Shown here: positions 11,327-23,897 of the stretch, in pieces
Numbering within the stretch: the stretch's first letter is position 1
Layout: every line of letters starts with the position of its first letter
Assembly: GCA_022497155.1 (NCBI GenBank)
Contig: MU385744.1
Location: 336,277-400,276, forward strand
Direction: 5' to 3'
Source of the DNA: Whalleya microplaca
Lineage: Eukaryota > Ascomycota > Sordariomycetes > Xylariales > Xylariaceae
DNA: 64,000 bases
Made by a program: the position numbers and the translations under genes
The notes under the pieces: generated by a model
Told to the model about the DNA's origin: nothing
The model's database searches: none
The model's input: only the letters and a program-made list of their open reading frames with translations

Positions 11327-13359
11327 TGTAATGCGTAGGGTGTAGAAGAATAATAATAGGACAGGACAGGACAGGCTGCAAAGGATCCCAAGGCTTACTC
11401 GGCTGGCCAGCTGACTGCGCCACGCTACACACCACCAGCTTCGTTACCTACTGAGTTCGACCGAGCTTGGGAGCTGTAGCCTGTTTCCGCTACTAGTGCG
11501 CGCGGGTTCATACCAAAACAGCCTAGACTAGCCGTTGAATGAATGATAGCATTATTGATAACGAGAATCGGAGGTGAAGTGTGAAATGCGAATGTAATAA
11601 GTGGTAAAAAGAGAAAAGAGGGAATTATGAAGATGAATTTTTGAGATGAATTTTTGAGATTTGAGATGAATGCTCAAGATGAGTTTCCTATAAGAAAGAA
11701 TCCGGAGTCGGCCGAAGGAAGAAAGATAGATACTTTATATAATAGACGCAACCGAGGACGGGGACGGGAGATGGCAGGAAGAACGATTGCTTGGCGACAC
11801 GAAACAGAGACGAAGAAGTGGAAGGTGCCCAGGTGATTTGTTTGATTGCTTGCTGCGCTGCGACTTACTGGGAGCACCAGCCACTGGGGCCCCGCCAAGA
11901 GCCATGACGTCCACCCCGCCATCGAACTGATGAGCTGGAGAGCGGTAGACGAAATGATTTGGTCACTTTTTTAGGAGCAACGCTCACTGATGCTTTGTAA
12001 ATCTTTTTGTCCACCGCTAAAACGCTTGGACGGGCTTGGATGCCAGAGCGAGATGGCTGGTATGATCCACACCCTACAACAGCCTTCGAGGCAACAATTT
12101 CATGTGCTTCCATTTTTCTTGACAATGATGATAGCAAATAAAACGATAATTCAAAGCTTTAATTAACCATATTCTTTGCAACTGCTGTATGGTCATTTAT
12201 AATGATGCTACAGCTATAGAGCTATAAGAAATTCGACTATACATGGTATGCAGTCGGTTATCATCCAGTACAGCCTATGGTCTCCTTGTATGGAAACATT
12301 AGACTGGTTCATTGGACTATATATTCTGGTCTGCTGTGTAGGATCTGTGGATATCAGAATTCCCTCGCAAGGTTCGTGCGCCTAAGCAGATTGTTCACAC
12401 AAATAAGGGTTTCAGTGGGCTTGGGACCGTCTTCACTGGGCCAAACTCTCAACTTCCACAACCTGTAGAATATGACGCTACTTGTAGAGCCAGGCATGCC
12501 CTAGCTCCTCTTATCTAGAAGACATCCAACATAGACATATAAGTAGATCCCAAATGCTGCACAAATTACACTTCCAAAAACTCGACAACGCAAATAAAGT
12601 CGTGAGATCATGAGTTTCAAAGTTTCAAAGGGGTACAGAGAAAGCTTGAGGTCTTGACGCGGCGAGATCTACGAACTCGCGCGGCTCCAAAATACTGTAA
12701 CCTGGAGCGGTATGCTGAACTGTTTATAGCATCATAATTAAATGATGTCTCTTGATGGAACTCTATATTATCGTTCTTAAGATAGACCCCTAAGCGATGG
12801 TTTCAATTAGCTCTCCTCTTCAACCCCTAATTTCTTATATTAACGACTATTAGACCTATGCCCAGGAATGTATTGTACATATATACCACTCAGTCTTTCA
12901 TCAAAGTCTATCAAGTAGAAGCCCCATACTAGTAATCTGTACTTATATTTTTATAAATGTTGAAAGACCACTATTGACTCTCATATTCAAGTCATACAAG
13001 CTATTCATCCTAACATATTTAGCTACGAACAACACTATGAATACTAGCCTAACAAGAGTATCTCACATGAAGAGTCACTACCAGATAGAAGACTAATAGC
13101 AAAATCGATACCTACGTACTATTTGAAGAGGCATCACTAAAAGTGGATGATGATCGTCATGTCTACATAGATAGAGACAACAAGTTGACAAACACTATGA
13201 GAATAGAAAGGAATCAACTGTGAATGCATAGTTTCTCATCGTCCCCTTTCGTTCCACAGTCATTGACACACGGACGGCTCCTGGGTATTACTGCCCTTGG
13301 TATTGAACGTTGCACTCTCCAGCATACCATACGCCCTTTATATGTAGGTAACACTGTCA

Positions 13360-13379
13360 CACGGACCAATTGGTCCGTG
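13360..13379. repeat. Perfect 20-bp palindrome
   Basis: CACGGACCAATTGGTCCGTG reads the same on both strands. It is followed at once by GGTCACGTGATC, which contains the palindrome TCACGTGA, and by a stem-loop at about 13392-13419 (GCCGTCAGGC / GCCTGATCGGC). Confidence 0.85.
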
Positions 13380-13935
13380 GTCACGTGATCGCCGTCAGGC
13401 TATTTAGGCCTGATCGGCTTCCCCTCACCCACAAGAAAAACTTCCCTTCTTCAGGGACCTTAGGACCAAAGCCATTTATTATCAAGATGGGTACAACCCA
13501 AGCCCTCATATAATGAGCCCTTGTGACAAACACGAATACACCCAGATGCCATACAGTCTTGAAAATACCTACCATATAGTTTCCCCCTGACAGCAAATTC
13601 ACACAGCTAGATATTGAATATAGAGCCCGTTCTGTGAGATTTGTGTCATCATATAGATTACTGAAAAGGAAGCACGGTAGTCCTGACAAAGACAAGATGG
13701 CCCATATCCTTAGAACTGAAATAGGTAGAGCAATGTATGGCTAGATATAAGAACCCCCCCCCCAGGCATCCTGGGTACCGCAGCCTCATACGGGAACGAA
13801 GGTTGAAGTATCGTAACACCCTTGTAATCTCTCCGCCTCTGCAATTCCACCAGGAGTTGTTGTCTCACTTGAAGAGAAATGATACACCACATCAATCAAG
13901 CTATATGAATCAACACACCTATTTGCTACTGTCAC

Positions 13936-13964
13936 AATAGGGGTAGTTGCTAGTTACCCCTATT
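13936..13964. repeat. Hairpin with 10-bp stem
   Basis: AATAGGGGTA and TACCCCTATT flank a 9-base loop. Could be an end of a decayed element or a chance hairpin in AT-rich DNA. Confidence 0.6.
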
Positions 13965-14720
13965 AGTATAGAGCTCGGGTAAGTAGTGTCTCCGAACGCT
14001 CAGTTATGTCTTTTCTTATTTCTTTTATTAAAAAAGGGCTTTTTTACCTTCTAGGAGATCACTTGGTCAGTTACAACACTCAACTGACTACTTGCGATTA
14101 CGGCAGCATTTGGACAACAGTTACACACAAGCGCCGTGGTAGATACTTATTCCTTTATGAGATTACTTCTGTAAACTCAAGTAGGGAACATACTCCAAGT
14201 CACCAGGAATACACACGTTGTCAGGTTTATTTGAAATTCTAGTGATTATGGAATTCTAAGGTGGGCTTGAGACACGGATAATAGGGGCATAATGAAGGTA
14301 ACATAACAATTTTGGGTCGCGGGACATTACACATTGCTACATCCGTAAGACCTTTTACCTATATCAAGATAATGTTTGACAAGTGACGCCATGTAAGTAT
14401 CAAGACCGACCGATCATCGGACTTTTCTCTCTTGTGACTTGCACATCGAGCAATTGGTGAACTTCATACAGTTAAGGTCTATTCAGTTTTTATTTATTTA
14501 TTCTAATTCTATGCCTGGAACCGTTCTATAGCACCACACATTTCTTAGGTAACCCGCAAGGGCCCTCGCTACTATTCTCTTGCTTCTTAGGAGTAGTATC
14601 CGCCTTTGCCCCATTTGATCCGACACCATTATTACCCCGTTGCGCCGGCTGGGATGCGGTAGGCTGCGCAGGAGCTCCCTTCTCCGCTCCCTCGCCCTCC
14701 TGTCCGGCACCACCATGCAG

Positions 14721-15745
14721 TCAACCGGAGTACTTCGCGACGGCGTTATAGAACGCCTCGCCCTGGGTCGTCGCGATGCGCAGCTCCTTCTCGGACGGCT
14801 GGCGCGAGCCGTCGGCGCCGGCGAAGGTGCCGGCGCCCCAGGCGGAGCCGCCGTGGATCTCGGTCAGGTCGACGAGGTCGGCGAAGCCCTTGGCGTAGCC
14901 GAAGGGCACGTAGATGATGCCGTGGTGCGCGAGCGTCGACATGGCCGCCAGCGCCGTCGACTCCTGCCCGCCGCCCTGCGACGCCGTCGACACGAAGAGG
15001 CCCGCCATCTTGCCCCAGTAGCCCCCCGTGCTCCACTGCTTGCCCGTCTTGTCCCAGAACGTCTTCCACTGCGCCGGGAAGTTGCCGTACCGCGTCGGGA
15101 CGCCGAGCAGGAACCCGTCGTACGCCTCGAGGGTGCTGGGGTCCTCGAGGAGCGGGATGTCGGAGGCTTGCGCTGGGGCGTGCATCTTCTCTAGGACATC
15201 CTTGGAGAGTGTCTCGGGGATTCTGTTGATGGAGCTGTTAGAGCTGGTCATTGGGAAGGGGAAGTGAGACAATGAGGCCTTACTGGTAGAGATCGGCAGT
15301 GCCACCAGCCTTCTCAATACCCTTCTTCTCGGCCTCCGCTAGTTGGCGGATATGGCCATACATGGAGTACTAAAAAGAGGAAAATCATGTTAGTTTTGCT
15401 ACCACGACATCAAGCTAACTGACACCAGAAACCCGTCATTTGTCCAATCATCCACGAATAAGGGTTAATAATAGCATATGCAAGAGAGCTGTAATTTGTT
15501 GCATCATGGTGTAACTGCAGTCATGCAGCCATTGCCAAGGCAGGGAACGGGCCGTAGCTCTGCTTGAAGTTCTCATGGTGTTGTATTGCATGACAAGGGT
15601 TGAGTTGAGCTCTCATGGAGGGGTAAAAAGCTTGGCCGGATAGCTCTGGCTTCTTTCCCCCGCACAGGTCTTGAATTGGGACAGCTGTTTGGAGAAAAAA
15701 AAACGTGGTGTGACTTACAAAGACGATGGCGATCTTGGGAGCCAT
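14721..15745 (-). CDS. WrbA/Pst2-type NAD(P)H:quinone oxidoreductase (Alt a 7-like)
   Basis: Three exons, 15745-15719, 15369-15284 and 15222-14721, with introns of 349 and 61 bp, give 204 aa, the usual length of the family. The spliced start MAPKIAIVFYSMYGHIRQLAEAE is the flavodoxin-like FMN-binding strand and loop. Later motifs GVPTRYGNFPAQWKTFWDKTG, STASQGGGQE and HGGSAWGAGTFAG are family hallmarks of WrbA flavoproteins, which bind FMN as tetramers and reduce quinones by two electrons, guarding against oxidative stress. Yeast Pst2/Ycp4 and the Alternaria allergen Alt a 7 are relatives. The tiny first exon (27 bp) and long first intron are unusual but the junction restores the consensus exactly. 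Confidence 0.93.
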
Positions 15746-17953
15746 TTTGTATAGCAATAGGGTATCTTAAGGTTGAAAATAACAGAAACAGCTGGTTGAA
15801 AGCTTCGAGTAGGGTGGGAAAATGTTTGAAGAGCTGATTTAGAGTGAGTCAGAAAAGGTAATCCGCAGCGGACTTTCTCTCTTTATAAATATTCGAAGCT
15901 AGATGTAAGAAGAGCTGTTTAAGACAGGCAACCTAGACAGTTACCAGGTTCCGGGGGTTCCATATTTTTCCAACAAGGTGCCTGCCTTCATGCATGTAGT
16001 AGACGGTCCATCCGGTAGTGGACCGAAGTGGTGTGCTTACGTTGAAGCCGCCTCATAGGAATGCCCTAGTATGCCATAACTGCAGAGAGGTAGTAGCGGC
16101 TCAAAATATGTGTCTACCTATTCCGTACTTCGGCATGGCATCCCAGGGTTCTGGCTCTCTTCACATGTCTGTTTAGTCTCGTAGGATCCCAACTTTGTTA
16201 CAGACCTAACTCATTTCAGCGTTGTTGACACCATCAGAAGTGTCTCGAATTTGCTACTTGCTGCTTATTAGTAAGGACATCCACCTTTATTATTTATGTA
16301 CATGCAGGCTGAATCTGACGCTCTAATAAGAAGAACGTTTCGTAAGTACATGCCTACATAGGTAGGTCCGTACCGACTAATAAGTGGGTTACCCTATCTG
16401 GGGTCTTTATCTGGGAAATACACAATCTGGTTGGCCATCGTAGCTTAGATGATCACCGCCTTTCCGCCATTTGGTAAAAGCCTATCCCTGAACACATCTA
16501 AGTTTATGTCCTCGGTACAGGATACGGGTACCTACTACGTAGTATAGATTTTTCTCTAGCAAAGTGGGTATGAATTCTAGCGCTCTTATTAATAAGTGCT
16601 TACAAGAAACTGACAACTCGTTTGTGTAATTTTCATGTGGAATCCTCTTACTATTAACGTGCAGAGTAGTCTGGTTTCTCAGTAGCATAGCTCGACGGCC
16701 ATGCGTAGCTCTCGGCCCGCTCTGTTAGCTAGAGGATTGCATCCAGGCATTACAGTTTGTCGTCCTTGACAAAGCATTTCCTCATCATACTCTGGGGAAC
16801 GTTTGTGGGGATAATCGGAGCCTCAACCAGAGCTAAGTGAAGTGGATGAGTTGCCAGCTTACCATAATGATAGATAATGCTCGAGTAAGCATGCTGCAGT
16901 GGAGACGCAGCGATCTTAGTGCTCGTGATTTGAGACTTTAGCCTCGATGTTAGTAACTTCTAGAACTACATGCTACATATGTATCCAATGATTCGCATAT
17001 CAATGACATCTTCGACGGATGTGAAACTTTTCTTAGCACTAGTTGCATGATGATGCCGACCTCCTGATTCAACCTGGCAGCCCGGGTAGGTAGTCCTGGG
17101 AACTTCGCCGGCTTTGCGGGAAAGCAAAAGGCGGTGATATCTGCCACATCGACTAAGTTTAGTATCAATTATCAAAGCAGCAAAGGTAAAAAGCCCGCGG
17201 GATGCCAAGGCGTGTCAGAGCAAAAGGTGCAGTGCAGATGTACATCCAGTAACTCCGGAGCGTTACACTGACGAAGAGCTAACATGGATACCTATGCGTA
17301 GGTAGATGGAATCGGCCCTTGCTTTAAGACCTATCATAAAAGGTACCTTCCTGACAGACACCACATGCGGTGGGATATCCGAGTATCTGGAAACAATACT
17401 TAGTTGCAGCACACGCTCAGAGTTTAACCAGAATTTAGGTATCCTCAGTTAGGTAAATGAGAGTGATGAAGTACACATACACTTACTAGTGCGAATCTTT
17501 TTTAACTTATACATGCCGGCGGACATCAATTGGGGAAGTCGAGCACATGCCAATCTGTTACGTTATCATCAACGTTGCCGTCGCACTCGCCGCATATATA
17601 TGACTTTCGTTCACATTATCTGCAGGCCATCAAGCATCATTCCTCTCTACCTTAGTATGGAAATAGAGCTAGCTTCACTATGCAGCAGATGTTACATCTC
17701 CAGGCAATGAACAACAGTTCGGTATATTCGAATGCTAGTCGGGCACCGAGTTGCAGCTTCAACCATCCAATCACGCTGGAGCTCGATACAAGATTCGAGG
17801 GAGCACACGCTGTGCCTACTGGATGCCCTATCTCTTAGTGTACGCACATCTACTGGCACCTCTAGTGTAACATATGCGCCATGGCCGAGTTATCTTCCAT
17901 CATCCGCGGCTTGATACCAAACGAGCCGAAGAACCCATCATGACCGTCTACCC
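15746..17953. other. Intergenic, no gene seen
   Basis: 2.2 kb, moderately AT-rich. Holds the promoter of the quinone reductase and the 3' flank of the MFS gene. Only short frames without coding features. Confidence 0.55.
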
Positions 17954-19369
17954 TCACAACCCCTTTCCCACCCTCCTCTCCCTCATCCTCAGCAAGACCA
18001 ACGACCCAGCGAACCCAACAGCGCCCAGAAACAGCGTCCCCCCCGAAAACGCCACCAGCCCATCCCACGCGCCCTCGCCCTCGCCACCCCCCAAAATGGC
18101 CCCCGCAATCGGCGTGCCCACCAGCACCGCGAGCCCCATAAACGCGAACACCATCCCCATGCGCGTGCCCAGCCTCCCCAGATCCGGCGTCAGCGCCACG
18201 ACGGCGCTCGGCGGCAGGCTCGTCACCCCGCCGTTGAAGAACCCGAACAGCACCGCGAACGCGACGGCGCCGCCCATGTCCCGGATCCCGAGCCACGCGA
18301 GCGCGAGCGCCGCCGCCCCCAGCGTCGTCGCCGCCAGCATCGGCATCGCGCCCACGTAGTCGGCCGCCAGGTTCGGCAGCAGGCGGCCCGCGACGCTGCC
18401 CGCGTTCAGCAGCGTCACGAAGTACGCGACGGGGAACCCCGCTACGCCGTGCCGCAGCGCCCACAGCGGCAGGTAGAAGAACGGCACGTACAGGCCCAGG
18501 AAGGCGCCCAGGCCGGCCGCGCCGAAGGCGAGGAACGGCGGCTCGCGCAGCGCGCTGGCGTCGAAGAACGCCCTCCCGTGGTGCGGCGGTGGTAAGGGGA
18601 GGCGCGGACGCATGAAGATGAAGGGCAGCGCCGACAGCGCGAGCATGATGAACGCGATGACGCGCGTGGCCCAGCCGAACCCGAGCCGCGGCTGCAGCGA
18701 GCCGAAGACGAGCGGGAACACGATGCCCGCGAGCGGGGACCCGGCGCTCTGCACGCCGAGCGCGAGCGCGCGCCGCCGCGCGAAGTACTGGCTCAGGATC
18801 GCCGCCGACGGCAAAAACAGCAAGCCGCAGCCGACGCCGACGCACACGCCGTGCGCGAGCAGCACCTGCCAGTACTTATCCTCGCCGCACAGGGAGGTCA
18901 TGAACAGGCCGAACACCACCAAAAACAGCCCCCCGCCCGTCAGCGCGCGGAAGTAGCCGCGGTCGAACAGCGGGCCCGAGACCAACCCGCCGAGCATCAG
19001 CAGCGCGCCCTGCAGCGACCCGATCCAGCTGATCGCCGACGCCGTGCTCGAGCGCAGCAGCTCCGTCTCGTAGTACGTCTGGAACACGCCGAAGCTGTTC
19101 ACGAGGCCCCAGGTGTTGACCATGACCGCGAAGGCGCCGAGGACCTGCAGCCAGGCGTCGAGGCCGCCGTCGGGGACCGGGGACGGCGCGGGAGTGGCGC
19201 CAGCGCCAGCGGCGGCTTGGCCCGGGTCCGGGTCCGCTAGTGGCGGTTGCGGCTCTGCCGCTAGGGCGTCTTGCGCATTATCGGGGTTGCCGTTCTCGAC
19301 GTACGCTTCCGTGAAGAAGAGGCTGCTTGGGTGGCTATCTGGGATCCTTTCCTTCTTCTCGTCTTCCAT
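17954..19369 (-). CDS. MFS transporter, monocarboxylate (MCT/MCH) type
   Basis: Single exon, 471 aa, no intron. A charged cytosolic N-terminus of about 65 residues ends in VPDGGLDAWLQVLGAFAVMVNTWG. The PDGG(L/W)xAW entry into the first span is typical of fungal MCT-like (Mch) proteins. About 12 hydrophobic segments follow, including NSFGVFQTYY, a glycine-rich second half and a short basic tail (RMRERRVGKGL). Fungal Mch proteins are named for similarity to mammalian monocarboxylate porters, but tested yeast members do not carry monocarboxylates (one carries riboflavin), so the substrate is open. GC-rich, with long shadow frames on both strands. Confidence 0.9.
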   Translation of the reverse strand: MEDEKKERIPDSHPSSLFFTEAYVENGNPDNAQDALAAEPQPPLADPDPGQAAAGAGATPAPSPVPDGGLDAWLQVLGAFAVMVNTWGLVNSFGVFQTYYETELLRSSTASAISWIGSLQGALLMLGGLVSGPLFDRGYFRALTGGGLFLVVFGLFMTSLCGEDKYWQVLLAHGVCVGVGCGLLFLPSAAILSQYFARRRALALGVQSAGSPLAGIVFPLVFGSLQPRLGFGWATRVIAFIMLALSALPFIFMRPRLPLPPPHHGRAFFDASALREPPFLAFGAAGLGAFLGLYVPFFYLPLWALRHGVAGFPVAYFVTLLNAGSVAGRLLPNLAADYVGAMPMLAATTLGAAALALAWLGIRDMGGAVAFAVLFGFFNGGVTSLPPSAVVALTPDLGRLGTRMGMVFAFMGLAVLVGTPIAGAILGGGEGEGAWDGLVAFSGGTLFLGAVGFAGSLVLLRMRERRVGKGL

Positions 19370-20703
19370 GGTGACTAGTGTCTCTCCCCTTATGTCTCTC
19401 AGCTTGTTGATTCGGTGTGTAAGTCAAAATGCTGTTCTCCTATGTAGTGTCCTCGTCTCTACAGACTAACACCACTACAGCACGGTAAGTTATGCGGTCC
19501 AAACTTGAGTGAAGCTTTTGGGAAATCGCTGGTGAGCGAGACGCAGCATTATCTATTCTATCTCAACAGCACACTGGCAGACCTTCACGATGCTATCTCA
19601 ATGGCTCCCGACAATAACGTTGCGGCATAGCACAGCGAACAGCCACTAACTGGAGATATAGGGAACTTTATATGAGGCCCCGAGCGAACGGGCAAGTTCC
19701 GTCGCGCCATATGCTCTGTGTATTAGAAATACGACCTGCTGAATAATACAGTTGAAGAGTGCATGCAGGCCCGTGATAGCGGGGCATAACCCTCTGTCCT
19801 ACCTCCTCTTATCGGACCGCCGTTGATTAATAATAATCATGGTGGTATTGGGATGCCCACCAAGATAATGCGAGGAAAGCATATATATGGGGAGTGTAGT
19901 AAAGTTGCGGTAAACCCATCGCGGAATCCTGCGGAATATGATTCCGCGGTAGATATATTGTTCATATGTTGAGATCCGCTTCGACAATCGGGGCCTCAAC
20001 AAGGGAGCTCTATGCCTTTGGTACATATATAGCTCTCCGTCTCGTCGTGGCCTCCCTGAAAAGGCGGCAGACCAGACTCCACCTGCCGGAGAATTCCGTT
20101 GAAAAGTTATTGACATAGGGCGCAAGCGAGGCAAAGGGCGCAATTGACATGGACAAGGAACCTGCCAGGATTCTAGAGAAGCATCAACTCTTCCAGAATA
20201 ATTGCGGATAGGCCAAACGTAGCTTTCAAATAGACTACAGTAAATAGATGGTATATAGATGACAATCCACCTCGGCCATGGTCTTCGCCGGCCCAGAAGA
20301 TTGGGACAAGGAAGATCTTCTTCAAGTCCCGAAATCTCATAGCTTTCCCCAACGCCTCGCGATTATATACATTAATAGATCATCCCGTAGCTCGTTGTTC
20401 TTCCTGTTGCTTCCTCATCTCAACGCATCCTGTTTCATCTAATTGGCCTCATCTCAATATCTTGTTATCCTGAATGATTCGTCCGATATGTGTTAACAAA
20501 TTAACTGGTATATGATTTATATGGTGGTTGATATATCGCAAGTGAGGCGATGCGTAAGCTGCAAGCGTAGCATAGCAGTGCTTGTAGGGTGGTCGAGTTT
20601 TAATCGACATATGTATCCTGTTCTTCACCTGACAGGTGTAGCTTGGATACTGATACTCCTTAGGTCCTGTCTCTGTCTAGGACGAGCTCTCGGTAATGGA
20701 AGT
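19370..20703. other. Intergenic, no gene seen
   Basis: 1.3 kb: promoter of the MFS gene and 3' flank of the PPxY protein gene. No credible frame. Confidence 0.6.
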
Positions 20704-22121
20704 TCACCGATGTTCATCATTTGGATGGGCGGTCGAAGGTTCGATTACAATCTGTGGCAATCTTCCAATCCGTAGACTGGGTAACTGCGGAGCACCGCCT
20801 ACGCCTCTCGAGGAGCGGTAAGATGACCTCATCGGACGCCCGTTGCTCGGTTTATTGGCATTCGATAGGTCACCGCTTTCTTCCACACTGTCAACCATGT
20901 CCGCAACATGAGCGCTTAGCCTTCGATCACGTTCAGACGTCGGGTCTGTATACTCGGGCGGAGGTTCATTGATCACGGGTGTGGCCGCTCCTGACCTCGT
21001 GTCATCGAGGCTGACATCGTCGTAGTCCGGTGGAGGCATCTCGATGACGCCGAGGTCCGTCTCGTCGATAATTTCCGGGCTCGACCCCGCACGAGCACGG
21101 TAGCTCTGATTCTGTGGCGTGGCGGCGTTGGATCTTAGACCTGGCGATGGAAGCTCACTGTCGAAGCTCAATACGGAACTCGCGCTTCGGTCTCGGTGGT
21201 GGGACTGGGCGGAGGCGGACCGACGCGAGACATCTATGCTGGCAGCATCTGAAAGCAAACCGACCCTCTCGCTCTCCTGGCTGTTTGCGCGTAATCTCGT
21301 GCCGTTCATCTGAGCCACACCAAGCTCATGGTAACTAACGCTGGAAACGGCGCGTTGCCGTCGGTCTTTGACTTGTTCGTGCGCTTCGCGTAGGTCGTCT
21401 ATGAGCGTGCTCTCGTGAGCGGCCCGTCGTTGAGCTCTTATTTCTTCCAACGCTAGCGCATCGCCGCGAGCTCTTGCTTCTGCCTGTAAACGACGTCGCT
21501 CGTCCCGTGCGGCGTTCTCCTCTCTCCTCGCGCGTCGGACCTGATACAATGCTTCCATCTCTTCATCTCGCATGTTCTCTTCTTCTTCTGCGGTAGGACA
21601 CTCGACCACAACATCTACTCCGTCGCGTTCCCCTTCACGGCCTATAACTTGCTCTGTCTCGTTTGCTTTCGTCCGATACGCCGGTAAGGTCATGATGGAT
21701 CGAATCGATGTATTCCGGTCGACCTGTGATGTGGAAGTAGTCGGGTTAGAACTCCGAACCGTCCCCGAACTCGTAGTACCATTATCTCGCCTCCGTGCGC
21801 TTGGGGTACTAGATGAGTTGAGCGACTCAGAGTCCTCCGGCTGGTGGTATTTGCCCCGTTTTGAGGTGAAGGACTTGGCGCCCATTTTATAGCGTGAAAA
21901 GCAGTAGACTAGGATGACGATCACTATGACAGCAGCGATGATCCCAACCACCTGGTTTCTGTGTTAGCGACGGTTTAGCTGAACAGGACTCAAAATAGGT
22001 TGCGTACAATGAATATGGCATTGGGAGGGCCCTGAGAATTTCTCTTGAGTATACTCCGGGTTGTGCGCGCATCGCTGTTACCAGGCCGTAGCGGCACTGG
22101 TATGCGATTTGGAAGCAGCAT
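20704..22121 (-). CDS. Single-pass membrane protein with two PPxY motifs
   Basis: Two exons, 22121-22008 and 21951-20704, with a 56-bp intron (GTACGC...CCAG), give 453 aa. The first 38 residues are short and basic; the junction ...GPPNAIFI/VVGIIAAVIVIVILVYCFSRYK forms one membrane span at about residues 32-56, followed by Arg/Lys, so the long C-terminal part should be cytosolic. It has a conserved-looking KSFTSKRGKYHQPEDSES, a charged helical stretch (about 160-220) rich in Glu/Arg, Ser-rich linkers, then PPPDY (about 344-348) and PPPEY (about 368-372). PPxY motifs bind WW domains of NEDD4/Rsp5 ubiquitin ligases. A role as a membrane adaptor for Rsp5 is inference. No enzyme domain seen. Confidence 0.75.
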
Positions 22122-23414
22122 GGTTATGAACGAGCGACTAGATGGGAAAAGAGCCCCACGATGGATAGCAACGCCACAGAGAATGCAACAATTGACAGCC
22201 GACGAACCTGAGATTAGCTCAGGACTGGCGTCGTTCGCATCTCAATTGCGACGAGACGGAAGAGTCGGAGGTGGTGAATGCTGCCGCTGTTCACAATATG
22301 AGAGCAAATGCTAAACAGGCGAGACTGGGGACAGGACGCGGGGGCGATGATGGTTAATGTCGTAGCTCGACGTTTAAAAGTTCGGAGAGCCCGCGAAGTC
22401 TAACTTAGATGCGCGCGGCCTCGAGTCCGGCAAATGAAACTTAGTCGACGGAATTCTCTGGTGACAGATTATGCTAGTCTGAAGTATAGGACGGAGTGAC
22501 CTTCAGACGGTCAGACCAGGCGCAACAAGGTTAGGTTAGGCTAGGTTAGATATACGATGGGATAAACGATCGTGGTGTTCATCGGATGAAGAGGGCTGGT
22601 AGCAGCGAGGTGGAAGAGGAGAGTGAGTCTCAGGTCAAGAAGCGGAGTGGGGGAGGTAACCTATTAAGATAGCAATGCAGGCAATGCAGGCAGGTTTATT
22701 AGCTGGCTGGCAGCCTTTGGGGGGGGACGGGAGATGTCAGATTCTGGTCGGCAGCGCTCTCGATGAAGTAAGGTAAGGTACATACGTGTGTTAGGTACCT
22801 TGGCTGCTGGGTCCCCATTAAGCCTACCACCCAGGTATGTATACTATGTATATGTATTCTGTACTATGCATTATGTATGTAGGCTGTACTGCGTAGGCGC
22901 TGCAGCGTCGCAGCTGGACTTGATGCGGCGAAGGTACCTAACCTACCTGGGTAATGGTTGAGAGTGATCTTGGATATATGATATGTGCTCACCTTACTTA
23001 TACAGTTTATATGTATAAAATAATGTTGCTTTATCTACTACACATTGTTAACCTTCGTGGTTCTAACCTATGTGAAATCCGCCATCAACTCGAGTTAACT
23101 CGTTAGAGTATTGAACTTAGGGTCAATAATAATACGGCCTTGAAACGCCTCCCATAAAACTGGAATTGACAGCATCGCCCGGCACGAGGAAGCCGTCATA
23201 GCAGAAAAAGCTTGCGTGTTTTACAGGCCGTCCAGCCCCGTAGATTGGCTCATATTCGTGCTTAAACTGGGACCAGTACCTAGGACGGGGGTTGCTCGTG
23301 TTTAGTCCCTCTCGGCAACGAGGCGCTGTCAGCCAATTGGGCCGGGGTTTACTACCACGTAGAGTCTAGACTGACAACTCAATTGTCCTATGTAGGTATA
23401 TGTATACGTATATG

Positions 23415-23437
23415 TATATATATATATATATATATAT
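23415..23437. repeat. (TA)n microsatellite
   Basis: About 11 TA units inside a wider palindromic TATG/TATA tract from about 23391 to 23450. Confidence 0.85.
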
Positions 23438-23897
23438 GTATATGTAGGCAACTATGTAAGTTCGGTTATCTCATACCGGGAGGACAACTTGAATACATAC
23501 ACACATCGTAGCAATGAGGGAATATATGAAATTGCATTCGTATCTCCAGAATATTTAGTTTGGATAGTCTCGCATCTCTCAGGTACCTAACCTAGTCAGC
23601 TCATGGACCAGAACTCCGGGTATCATGATACGAACGAGATTGAGCTGTCAGCACGCTAGGCCACACCTAATGTGGTACTCCCGCCAATCAGAGACCAAAG
23701 CCCTGAAGGGCTGGGAGAATGATCCCGGCGAGCTGCGGACCTTTAAGACACGCACTAGGTAGCGGGTACTACTCTTTATGGGTAGAATCTCCAACCTAAA
23801 AAGGGTAGTATGGACCTTGCTGAAGGGCATCATCTTAGGAATTTTTAGCTTCATTCGTCAACTCCCATAACTTGTATTTATTATTAGCTGTACATAG

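Larger units (their letters stand above)
11105..14720. other. Long gene-poor AT-rich stretch
   Basis: 3.6 kb without a gene model. The right part from about 12.1 kb is AT- and TpA-rich, with many stops in all frames, a 20-bp palindrome, hairpins and a 10-C run. This is compatible with a decayed, perhaps RIP-mutated, repeat. I recognise no transposase or reverse transcriptase motif. Confidence 0.5.

Noticed and set aside
13381..14242. Short frames that might be transposase pieces near the palindromes
   Set aside because: No DDE/DDD or helix-turn-helix motif recognised; frames are short and AT-driven.
17862..18845. 327-aa minus-strand frame overlapping the MCT-type gene
   Set aside because: Shadow frame rich in Arg/Ala; the overlapping frame has clear transmembrane segments and family motifs.
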